64,000 nt of DNA from Neisseria sp. 83E34 (GTDB lineage Bacteria > Pseudomonadota > Gammaproteobacteria > Burkholderiales > Neisseriaceae): contig NZ_LGYH01000007.1 in NCBI RefSeq assembly GCF_001308015.1, forward strand, positions 62,001-126,000, in the 5' to 3' direction. Of this stretch, positions 55,130 to 63,007 are shown piece by piece (the first letter of the stretch is position 1; each line of letters opens with the position of its first letter). The translations under genes were made by a program, and so were the position numbers. A model generated the notes under the pieces. The model was not told the DNA's origin. It saw only the letters and a program-made list of their open reading frames with translations, and did not search any database.

Positions 55130-56992
55130 TTATTTACCCGGATTATCCTCCAGCAGCGGCGTCAATTTTTCAGCGAGATATACCGCACCGGATTCCGTCA
55201 AATGGCCGCCATCTTGCGAAATCAGGCTGCCGTCACCGGTAAACATCGGGCAGGTGCCGAAATCTTTGCCGCAATAGAGTGATAATAGGCTGCGGAAGTT
55301 TTTAGCAGGCACGCTTTCCTGCATTTTTTGCTCCACATCCACGGCATCCCTAGCCGCAGGCTCAGTGTAAGACAAACGCTTATCCGCAGGGATTTTCATC
55401 GCCACAATCGGAGAAGACTTACCAAAATCTTTAATCCCAAACACCTTAACCGGCTTCTGAAAATCTTTTTCCATCTGTTCGACACTCGGGCGGATATGGG
55501 GCACAACCCAAGCCTGCCATTTACCGACCAGCCAAATTTCATCAGCCTCCTGCATACGCTGCTTCACTTTATCCGATTCAAACCAGCCGATAGAATCGCA
55601 GCGCATACGGCGGGCGGGCGGAATATTGGCATCTTTATCAAACGGCACATAAATATTGCCACATTCAGAGTTAATCTGTTTGGTAGAGAAACTGAAGCGT
55701 TTGTCATTGCCGGATTCATACACCAAGTTCATAAAGTCTTTGGCAAAACTGTCGCCCACCAAGAAAACCTTACGTTTACCACTAGCCTCAAACTCAACCA
55801 GCTCAGCGGCATCAAAACGCTCCGAATTATATTCGCTCGCCCCGGTAACGCTGGTCAGAATCTTTTGATCGGCTTCGTTATAGCGGTTTACAAAGCCTTT
55901 GTTCAACACGATAATGCCGCCGGCCACAACAAAGAAAACGGAGGTAATCAGCGCAAAAGAGAAAACGGTTTTTCTCGTCATCAACTGTTTATTACGGAAA
56001 GGTGTTTCCACCCATTTATAGCTGATTGCCGATAAAATCACCACCGGAATTATGCTTGCATAAAGCCAACCGTGCCCCAATTGCATATAGCTGATGTAGG
56101 CAAAAATCGGTTGGTGCCATAAATAAAGCGAATAACTGGTCAAGCCGAGAAAAACAAACACTTTATTCGCAAGGAATTTGTGAACCAAGTTATTCTGCTG
56201 AGGCGAGATGAGCACCAAAAACGTACCGATAACGGGAATGGTGGCCGCAATGCCCGGAAACAAAGTTTTATCGTCGAAAGCAAAAATGGAATAACACATC
56301 AGCGCCAAGCCGATCAATGATGCCACCGTTCCGTTGAACGGATATTTTTCTATTATCCGGTTGCGGATCAGCAAAGCCGCCATGCCGCCAAACAGCATTT
56401 CCCACGCGCGGGTAAACGGCAGGAAGAATCCGGTTTCAAAATGCAGGCGGGTTACATAATAAGAAGCAACAAGCGAAAGAATCAAGCCTGCCATCAGAAT
56501 AGCGGCCAGATATTTTCTAAACCATTTGAAAACAGCGATAACAAATATCGGATAAAACAGATAAAATTGTTCCTCAACCGCCAGGCTCCAAGTGTGAATC
56601 AGCGGCTTGAGCTCAGCCGCCGCACCAAAATAGCCGCGTTCGCTCCAGAATAATACGTTTGAAAGAAAAATCGGAATCGCAATCAGGCTGTTACCAAAGC
56701 TGATTAAATCGGAAGGCTGAAGCAGCAGATACGCCGGAACAATAGAACACAGCATAATCAGCGACAAAGCAGGTACAATCCGGCGCGCCCTGCGCTCATA
56801 AAAAGTGATGAAGCTGAATTTTTTCTGCTCAACCTCATCAAAAATAATGGTAGAAATCAAATAACCGCTGATCACAAAGAAAATATCGACACCGACATAT
56901 CCGCCCGATAAAAAGGGCAAACCTGCATGAAACATGATAACCGATACAACGGCAATCGCTCTTAAACCATCAATCTCTGATCGGTATTTCAT
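55130..56992 (-). CDS. Acyltransferase-3 / SGNH two-domain O-acetyltransferase
   Basis: This 620-residue protein begins YRSEIDGLRAIAVVSVIMFH, the acyltransferase-3 signature, with VGVDIFFVISGYLIS next. About ten membrane helices run to residue 370. The C-terminal SGNH domain has the nucleophile in FLVGDSFAKD and a closing DGGHLTESGA with Asp and His. Such proteins pass acetyl groups to surface or periplasmic sugars (OafA, PglI and OatA types). The nearby Wzy-like and capsule export genes suggest a glycan target, but the substrate is not shown by sequence. Confidence 0.9.
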   Translation of the reverse strand: MKYRSEIDGLRAIAVVSVIMFHAGLPFLSGGYVGVDIFFVISGYLISTIIFDEVEQKKFSFITFYERRARRIVPALSLIMLCSIVPAYLLLQPSDLISFGNSLIAIPIFLSNVLFWSERGYFGAAAELKPLIHTWSLAVEEQFYLFYPIFVIAVFKWFRKYLAAILMAGLILSLVASYYVTRLHFETGFFLPFTRAWEMLFGGMAALLIRNRIIEKYPFNGTVASLIGLALMCYSIFAFDDKTLFPGIAATIPVIGTFLVLISPQQNNLVHKFLANKVFVFLGLTSYSLYLWHQPIFAYISYMQLGHGWLYASIIPVVILSAISYKWVETPFRNKQLMTRKTVFSFALITSVFFVVAGGIIVLNKGFVNRYNEADQKILTSVTGASEYNSERFDAAELVEFEASGKRKVFLVGDSFAKDFMNLVYESGNDKRFSFSTKQINSECGNIYVPFDKDANIPPARRMRCDSIGWFESDKVKQRMQEADEIWLVGKWQAWVVPHIRPSVEQMEKDFQKPVKVFGIKDFGKSSPIVAMKIPADKRLSYTEPAARDAVDVEQKMQESVPAKNFRSLLSLYCGKDFGTCPMFTGDGSLISQDGGHLTESGAVYLAEKLTPLLEDNPGK

Positions 56993-57151
56993 AAAACCTC
57001 TGATTTTCGTGTATAAATTAAATTATTTTCATCTCAACACCCCTTAATTCGAAAACACAATTAAAATATTTTATTTTTTAAACTAAAGCCGCTGCGGAAG
57101 CCCTATTTTCAGCCGACACACCCTTCAACTTTACAAACCTAAAGGAAAATA

Positions 57152-57799
57152 ATGTTTCAAGAGTTCAACCTGGCCAATTTTTTATTGGCTGTATTACCCG
57201 TTTTGCTGGCGATTACCGTGCACGAAGCCGCACACGGCTACGCCGCCCGTTATTGGGGCGACAACACAGCTGAAAAATTAGGTCGGCTCACCTTAAACCC
57301 CTTAGCCCATATCGATTTAATCGGAACAGTAATAGTTCCTCTGTTTATGTTTTTATTTACACCCTTCCTGTTTGGTTGGGCCAAGCCCGTGCCGATTATT
57401 CCCCGCCATTTTAGGAATATGCGTATGGGTCTTTTTAGCGTAGCGTTTGCCGGTCCTTTATCCAACTTGGTTATGGCTTTCTGCTGGGGCGCGGTTATGG
57501 CGCTGACGCCGTTTGCGCCGATGGATTTCCAAAGACCTATGGCCGGTATGGCAAATTACGGTATCAGCATTAATGCTATTTTGTTTGTGTTGAACATGTT
57601 GCCGCTCCTGCCTTTGGATGGCGGTCGCGTGGTCGACAGCCTCCTTCCGCCGCGCGCTTCCATGCAGTTTCGAAAACTTGAGCCTTACGGCATGTGGATT
57701 CTGATATTTTTATTGGCAACCGGCTTGCTGGGCACAATTCTGATGCCGTTTACCGGCTTTATTATTCATTCCGTACTCAACGTGTTCGGCATACATTGA
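57152..57799 (+). CDS. Site-2 protease family (M50) membrane metalloprotease
   Basis: This 215-residue protein has the zinc motif HEAAH in AITVHEAAHGYAARYWGD and the third ligand in PLLPLDGGRVV. The helix pattern is that of small M50B rhomboid-like site-2 proteases. It lacks the PDZ domain of RseP, so it is not the sigma-E protease. Its substrate is unknown. The start follows AAAGGAAAATA. It is a single gene ended by a DUS hairpin. Confidence 0.92.
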   Translation: MFQEFNLANFLLAVLPVLLAITVHEAAHGYAARYWGDNTAEKLGRLTLNPLAHIDLIGTVIVPLFMFLFTPFLFGWAKPVPIIPRHFRNMRMGLFSVAFAGPLSNLVMAFCWGAVMALTPFAPMDFQRPMAGMANYGISINAILFVLNMLPLLPLDGGRVVDSLLPPRASMQFRKLEPYGMWILIFLLATGLLGTILMPFTGFIIHSVLNVFGIH

Positions 57800-57820
57800 T
57801 TCATCAATCAACATCGACAC

Positions 57821-57856
57821 AAAATGCCTGTCTGAAAAATTTCAGACAGGCATTTT
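57821..57856 (+). terminator. DUS-hairpin terminator of the M50 protease gene
   Basis: A perfect inverted pair extended by AAA/TTT and followed by TTTTT, 22 bases past the stop. Confidence 0.8.
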
Positions 57857-57985
57857 TTGCTGTTTACGCAAACAGCATAATGAAATATTATTTAAACACA
57901 TATTAGCCTTATAAATACAATAATTTATTTAAATTATTGTAAAAATAATTATTCCTAAAGTAACAGTAAAAGAAAGGATTGAATG

Positions 57986-59713
57986 ATGAGTGAGCATCAA
58001 TGGATCAGCATCAACGGCGCCGAAAGCCGTAACCCTGAAAACAATTATTTCAAAACCGATAAGCAGTTATTGGAAATTAACGGCCAAATTGCCCCCGATT
58101 CCAAAGATGTCAAAATTACGGCCTATTATTCCGTAACCAAAGCCAACAATGAAGTGGTTGAAGAAAGCTATTCTTTGCCCCTTAGAAATTCAGACATTAA
58201 AGAAGACGGCTCATTTTCAGCCTCTATTCAAGCATTCGGCGCCAACAATGGTGAAATCCGAGTACAACTGGATGCCACCGATTCATCAGGCAACATCATT
58301 ATCACTAAAATGTCAGGCCAGATTAACAGCAACAATCAATCTTTAGAAATTTTATCCGACGGGGAAGCGATGCAGCCGAATGACAAAGGCGTTTGGCACT
58401 CTTATTCGAAAGATATCGAAATTCGAGGCAAAGTGGAGCCGGGCAGCAGCGCAGCCTATTTAAAAATCGACTATAAGGAACGGATTCCCTTGCGAGACCT
58501 GATTGATGAAAACGGCAATTTCACCTACAAATTAGACGGCATCAAAGCCGGAAACCACTCCGTTTGGCTGGAATCTATGGATGCAGACCAAAATACTGCC
58601 ACCACGATTTACGATTTCAGCGTTGGCCGCCGACCGGGTGGGGTGATATTGATTGACGAAGATGAAAATGTTTGGACGGCCAAAGGCAAAGAAATTTCCG
58701 GTAAACTGTTTCAAGAAATGTTTCACGAATCATTCGACCAACCGCCCTACCTCAACTCGGTCAGAATCAACGATCAACACGTTCCCTTAGACAGAGCCCA
58801 TGAAATCGAAGGCGTCGGCACCCTTACCATCAACACCAACGGCAGCTATACTTTCGTACCTCAAGAAGGCTTTACCGGCTTAGTGCCTGATATTGTTTAT
58901 AACTCAACCAACAAAATCCGCGCCCACTCCCCGCTGGCCTCCGGCCCCGATTTCGACAGATCGATCTTATCCATCCGCGTGAACGACACCGAAGACAACC
59001 CTTACGCCTACCAACTGAAAGCCGGCGACAACAGCCGCGGCGAAAGCGCAGATTTACACGGCAATATGGGTAAAGACGTGTTAATCGGCGACAATCAAAA
59101 TTCAGCTGAAATCGAGATAAATGACGAGAAAATTATCTACACGGTCCAAGCTACCGACGATAATTTGTCAGGTAACAACGGCAACGATATTCTGTTTGGC
59201 GACAACATCAGCACCGACGGATTAGGATTTAAAGCAGAAGACGGCGGAAACGCGTTCCAAGCTTTAAAATCCTATGTCGGAAAAGAATTGGGCAGCAGCA
59301 GCGACGGCGCAGTCCGCTACTTCATCGAAGAAAACTGGGAGAAGCTCATTGACAGCAGCAACAACGGCGGCAATGATTTTCTGCGCGGCGAAGCCGGCAA
59401 CGACATCCTGATCGGCGGCGCAGGCGACGACAAGCTTCACGGTGGACAAGGCAAAGACAGCTATGTGTTCGTAACCAACAGCGACAGCGGCCAAGACACC
59501 ATCATCAACTTCAATTTCGAGCAAGACAAACTCGTGTTCACCGAATTGCTGGATCCGGAAAAACATGCACTCAACTGGGATCAATACAACCAGATACTGC
59601 ACTTTACCGGCACACAAGACGGCTACACCTATCACAACTCCATCAAATTCGAAGGCATCAAATCCGATATTGAATTAGACGATATTTTGAAAGTTCAAGA
59701 AGTATTAGGTTAA
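57986..59713 (+). CDS. Secreted RTX-type protein with Ig/cadherin-like N-terminal repeats
   Basis: This 575-residue protein starts at the second ATG of ATGATG (57983 gives 576) after AAAGGATTGA. It has no signal peptide. Two to three beta-sandwich units with alternating strands lie at about 25-220. A DUF-like segment with TLTINTNGSYTFVPQEGFTG, as in Bap and T1SS adhesins, is at about 275-300. RTX nonapeptides occur at about 390-410 and 465-490 (GNDILIGGAGDDKLHGGQGKD), then a short C-terminal signal ending KVQEVLG. It should leave the cell by type I secretion and fold with calcium. It is possibly an adhesin; no exporter is nearby. Confidence 0.85.
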   Translation: MSEHQWISINGAESRNPENNYFKTDKQLLEINGQIAPDSKDVKITAYYSVTKANNEVVEESYSLPLRNSDIKEDGSFSASIQAFGANNGEIRVQLDATDSSGNIIITKMSGQINSNNQSLEILSDGEAMQPNDKGVWHSYSKDIEIRGKVEPGSSAAYLKIDYKERIPLRDLIDENGNFTYKLDGIKAGNHSVWLESMDADQNTATTIYDFSVGRRPGGVILIDEDENVWTAKGKEISGKLFQEMFHESFDQPPYLNSVRINDQHVPLDRAHEIEGVGTLTINTNGSYTFVPQEGFTGLVPDIVYNSTNKIRAHSPLASGPDFDRSILSIRVNDTEDNPYAYQLKAGDNSRGESADLHGNMGKDVLIGDNQNSAEIEINDEKIIYTVQATDDNLSGNNGNDILFGDNISTDGLGFKAEDGGNAFQALKSYVGKELGSSSDGAVRYFIEENWEKLIDSSNNGGNDFLRGEAGNDILIGGAGDDKLHGGQGKDSYVFVTNSDSGQDTIINFNFEQDKLVFTELLDPEKHALNWDQYNQILHFTGTQDGYTYHNSIKFEGIKSDIELDDILKVQEVLG

Positions 59714-59723
59714 CCAAAACAGC

Positions 59724-59759
59724 CAGCCGGAACCACCCATTAAGGTTCCGGCTGTTTTT
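59724..59759 (+). terminator. Rho-independent terminator of the second RTX gene
   Basis: CAGCCGGAACC and GGTTCCGGCTG form an 11-bp stem (59724-59734, 59744-59754) followed by TTTTT. A lone DUS half (59765-59776) comes next. Confidence 0.88.
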
Positions 59760-59790
59760 GTATTTTCAGACAGGCATCCGCCCTACTTGC

Positions 59791-59897
59791 TATAGCAAAT
59801 AAACTTATTTTTGATACTAGGCAACAAGCCGCAGACAGTACAAATAGTACGACAAGGTGCAGCAACGCCGTAGCAAAAGTTAAGTTTATTTGCTATA
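59791..59897. repeat. Correia-like element, short form (107 bp)
   Basis: Terminal inverted repeats are TATAGCAAATAAACTTA and TAAGTTTATTTGCTATA. The interior contains GCCGCAGACAGTACAAATAG and GCAACGCCGTA, as in neisserial Correia elements. The size equals the short Correia class. Its right end reaches to 38 bases before the mnmE start. Confidence 0.85.
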
Positions 59898-59901
59898 TAA
59901 T
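59896..59901 (+). promoter_or_regulatory. Candidate mnmE -10 element formed at the Correia-like end
   Basis: The last bases of the element (TA) join flanking TAAT to give TATAAT, 34 bases before the mnmE ATG. No clear -35 hexamer is seen 16-18 bases upstream. Confidence 0.35.
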
Positions 59902-59934
59902 CCGGCTAACCGTTCATACAAAATACATCACCAT

Positions 59935-61308
59935 ATGACTGCCCCAACCTCCAATCCAACCATAGCAGCCATCGCCACCGCTCCCGGCCGCGGCGGCATC
60001 GGCGTGATTCGTATTTCAGGAAAAGACCTGCTGCCCTTTGCACAATCTGTCAGCGGCGGCAAAACGCCCAAACCGCGCACAACCCTGTATACCGACTTTT
60101 TAGATGCCGACGGCCAAGTTATCGATAACGGCCTGCTGCTTTACTTTGCTGCGCCTGCGAGCTTTACCGGCGAAGACGTTATCGAACTGCAAGGCCACGG
60201 CGGGCCGGTTGTGATGCAGATGTTGCTTGCCCGCTGCCTGGCACTAGGCGCCCAACTGGCCGAACCCGGCGAATTTACCAAACGCGCCTTTCTCAATAAC
60301 AAACTCGATCTGGCACAAGCCGAAAGCGTGGCCGACTTAATCGACGCATCCAGCCAATCCGCCGCCCGCATGGCCGTGCGTTCGCTCAAAGGCGCCTTTT
60401 CCCGCCACATCCATGATTTGGTTGAAGATTTGATTACACTGCGGATGCTGGTGGAAGCCACGCTCGATTTTCCCGAAGAAGACATCGACTTTCTCGAAGC
60501 AGCCGACGCCAAAGGCCGGCTGCACGCCTTGCAGAAACAATTACAAACCGTGCTCGCCAGCGCCCAACAAGGTGCGATTTTGCGCGAAGGTATGAACGTG
60601 GTTTTAGTGGGCGCACCCAATGTCGGCAAATCCAGCCTGCTCAACGCCCTTGCCGGAGATGACATTGCCATTGTCACAGACATCGCCGGCACCACACGCG
60701 ATACCGTTCGGGAGCAAATCACCCTGGACGGCGTGCCCGTACATATTATTGACACTGCCGGCCTGCGTGACACCGACGACATCGTCGAGCAAATCGGCAT
60801 AGAGCGCAGCCAAAAAGCCGTACAGGAAGCCGATGTCGCCCTGATCCTGATTGATCCGCGCGAAGGCATCAACGCCAAAACCAAGGCAATTTTAGAAAGC
60901 CTGCCTGAAAACCTGAAAAAAATCGAAATCCACAATAAAACCGACCTTACCGGAGATTCAGTAGGTGTATTTTCAGAAAGGCATTCGGCTTTAAGCGGCG
61001 CCGACACCTTAATCAAGCTTTCAGCCAAAACCGGCGAAGGCCTAGAGTTGCTCAAACAAGCCCTGTTGGAAGAAATCGGCTGGCAAGGTGAGAGCGAAAG
61101 CCTGTTTCTTGCCCGCAGCCGCCACATCAACGCACTGCACACTGCCGAAGCTGAATTGGAAAATGCAGCCCTTTGCGGCAACCACCAAATAGAGCTGTTT
61201 GCCGAACACCTGCGGCTTGCCCAAGTGGCATGCAGCGAAATTACCGGCGAATTTACCGCCGACGATTTACTGGGCGTGATTTTCTCAAGATTCTGTATTG
61301 GAAAATAA
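59935..61308 (+). CDS. mnmE: tRNA modification GTPase MnmE (TrmE)
   Basis: This 457-residue protein starts at 59935 (MTAPTSNPTIAAIATAPGRGGIGVIRISG in part). The N-terminal folate-binding domain is followed by a G domain with GAPNVGKSSLLNAL (G1), DIAGTTRD (G2), DTAGL (G3) and NKTDL (G4). The C-terminal catalytic motif is FCIGK. With MnmG it forms the cmnm5U wobble modification on tRNA. A shorter neighbour, a small lipoprotein gene, follows 34 bases later. A degenerate DUS pair is translated inside the gene near 60900-60990. Confidence 0.97.
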   Translation: MTAPTSNPTIAAIATAPGRGGIGVIRISGKDLLPFAQSVSGGKTPKPRTTLYTDFLDADGQVIDNGLLLYFAAPASFTGEDVIELQGHGGPVVMQMLLARCLALGAQLAEPGEFTKRAFLNNKLDLAQAESVADLIDASSQSAARMAVRSLKGAFSRHIHDLVEDLITLRMLVEATLDFPEEDIDFLEAADAKGRLHALQKQLQTVLASAQQGAILREGMNVVLVGAPNVGKSSLLNALAGDDIAIVTDIAGTTRDTVREQITLDGVPVHIIDTAGLRDTDDIVEQIGIERSQKAVQEADVALILIDPREGINAKTKAILESLPENLKKIEIHNKTDLTGDSVGVFSERHSALSGADTLIKLSAKTGEGLELLKQALLEEIGWQGESESLFLARSRHINALHTAEAELENAALCGNHQIELFAEHLRLAQVACSEITGEFTADDLLGVIFSRFCIGK

Positions 61309-61342
61309 TGCCTGCTTATTTGTCATAATGAAAGGAGATTCA

Positions 61343-61474
61343 ATGAAAACCATCAGCTTGGCCCTCATCACCGGCCTCCTGCTCGCCGCCTGTACCCAAA
61401 CCGGGAATTCCGGCAATACCCAAGCTTACGGCGAAATTAAAACGGGGGTAGAGGCCTCACACACCAGCCACTAA
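61343..61474 (+). CDS. 43-residue lipoprotein
   Basis: This short ORF has a strong AAAGGAGATT ribosome binding site and encodes a lipoprotein signal (MKTISLALITGLLLAAC), with the lipobox Cys at position 17. The mature part is 27 residues and ends SHTSH. Entericidin-like and other tiny lipoproteins have this layout. I do not recognise a specific family. It lies 34 bases after mnmE on the same strand, may be cotranscribed, and ends before a convergent DUS hairpin. Confidence 0.78.
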   Translation: MKTISLALITGLLLAACTQTGNSGNTQAYGEIKTGVEASHTSH

Positions 61475-61513
61475 AGCTGCATTTATATATAGCAAATAAA
61501 CATACCATTCAAA

Positions 61514-61546
61514 AATGCCTGTCTGAAACTTTTTCAGACAGGCATT
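61514..61546. terminator. Bidirectional DUS-hairpin terminator
   Basis: A perfect inverted pair between the small lipoprotein gene and the convergent ctrD. A solitary TATAGCAAATAAAC repeat end lies just before it, at about 61486. Confidence 0.7.
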
Positions 61547-61562
61547 GTTTGTCGGCCCCCAA

Positions 61563-62213
61563 TTACAAATTCGCATTGTAATATTCATAAGCTTTATCCA
61601 TATTTTCAAACTGATACAAATGCCCCGCTTCCAACACCATAGCATTGTCACAATACTGTTTCATTGCACTGTGGCTATGGGAAACCAAGATAATCGAGCG
61701 GTCTTTACGCCTTTCAAACAGCTCGTATTTACACTTGGCCGAAAAACGCGAATCACCCACAGCAATAACTTCATCAATCAAATAGCAGTCAAACTCAACT
61801 GCCAGCGACAAAGCAAACGCCAGCCGTGCTTTCATGCCTGAAGAATAACGCTTTACCGGTTCATATAAATACTGCCCCAATTCAGAGAACTCTTCAGTAA
61901 AGCGCTGCACGTAATCAATGTCTACATCATAAATACGGCAGATAAAACGCAAATTATCCATGCCCGTAAGGCTGCCTTGAAACGCACCGCTAAACGCCAA
62001 AGGCCAAGAAATGCTCATAGTTCGCTTGATTTCTCCCGAAGTAGGCGGTTCCACTCCGCTGATCAAACGGATTAAAGTTGACTTACCTGCACCATTTCGG
62101 CCAAGAATGCCGATTTTTTCGCCTTTCTCAAGCTGGAAGTTAATATCGTGCAACACCGTGCGCCAGCCACTACGCGTGCGATAACGCTTCGATACATGTT
62201 CAACCGAAATCAT
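61563..62213 (-). CDS. ctrD: Capsule polysaccharide export ATP-binding protein (CtrD/KpsT type)
   Basis: This 216-residue ABC ATPase has Walker [13 protein letters not shown], signature [15 protein letters not shown] and Walker [13 protein letters not shown]. The sequence type ([13 protein letters not shown] start, short length) is that of group 2 capsule exporters rather than O-antigen Wzt, which is longer. It powers export of capsular polysaccharide across the inner membrane. Its start overlaps the ctrC stop by four bases. It is the last gene of the operon, ended by a DUS hairpin. Confidence 0.92.
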   Translation of the reverse strand: MISVEHVSKRYRTRSGWRTVLHDINFQLEKGEKIGILGRNGAGKSTLIRLISGVEPPTSGEIKRTMSISWPLAFSGAFQGSLTGMDNLRFICRIYDVDIDYVQRFTEEFSELGQYLYEPVKRYSSGMKARLAFALSLAVEFDCYLIDEVIAVGDSRFSAKCKYELFERRKDRSIILVSHSHSAMKQYCDNAMVLEAGHLYQFENMDKAYEYYNANL

Positions 62214-63007
62214 TGCGGTTCCACGCCTTTACTGAAATTATTCACCATCGCCAGACCAAGCAGCAACAACACCAGATTGCAAATCAGCATAAACCAGATA
62301 TTCTCGTAAGTTACGATAGAATCACCGAAATACCCATGACGAAACATCTCCGTACCGTGCACCATAGGAATCATCAAAGCATATTCCTGCACTTGGTGAG
62401 GCAGCGTGTAAACAAAGAAAAAAGCACCTGATAAAGGTAACATGATAAAGCTGAACGTACCCCATAATTTTCCAAATGCCTCAAAATTAAAAGCAATCGA
62501 GCAAATTACCAAACCTAAACCAACTGCAAAAAACGCCATCATCAACCAAGCTGCCAGCATATAAAACACATCTGCCGGCGGGTCTACCCAGCCTATTGCC
62601 ACAAGCGCAGCAACGATTACAACTTGGGCAATTGTCGCCCCTGCGATCTCCAACAACATGCGGGCAAAGATTGTATCCAATACCCGCACATTCCGGTGAT
62701 ACAGCAAACTGGCATTGGCTGAAATAGCTCCGATTGCCCGGTTCGATACATTACGCCACATCATAGCCATTGGATAACCTGTCAACACAAAGGCCACAAT
62801 ATTTAATGTTGAATATTTATCCGCGCGCATAAACTGCCACATCGACACAATCAACACGGTTAAAAGCAAAGGTTCTACAAACAGCCATAAAAAACCGATA
62901 TTGTTGCGTCCATAACGAGTAATGATTTCGCGCATCAGAAGCGCGCCGATAACCCGCTTCTGGATTAACAGCGACTCCCAAAACGAAGTTTTATGCAATT
63001 CTTTCAT
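62210..63007 (-). CDS. ctrC: Capsule polysaccharide export inner membrane permease (CtrC/KpsM type)
   Basis: This 265-residue protein has six membrane helices of the ABC-2 permease family. Landmarks are [24 protein letters not shown] in part, [38 protein letters not shown] and the C-terminal FRHGYFGDS. It pairs with CtrD. It overlaps ctrB by one base (63007) and ctrD by four, so the three genes are translated from one message. Together with CtrA, expected beyond the right edge, it would export capsule. Confidence 0.92.
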   Translation of the reverse strand: MKELHKTSFWESLLIQKRVIGALLMREIITRYGRNNIGFLWLFVEPLLLTVLIVSMWQFMRADKYSTLNIVAFVLTGYPMAMMWRNVSNRAIGAISANASLLYHRNVRVLDTIFARMLLEIAGATIAQVVIVAALVAIGWVDPPADVFYMLAAWLMMAFFAVGLGLVICSIAFNFEAFGKLWGTFSFIMLPLSGAFFFVYTLPHQVQEYALMIPMVHGTEMFRHGYFGDSIVTYENIWFMLICNLVLLLLGLAMVNNFSKGVEPQ

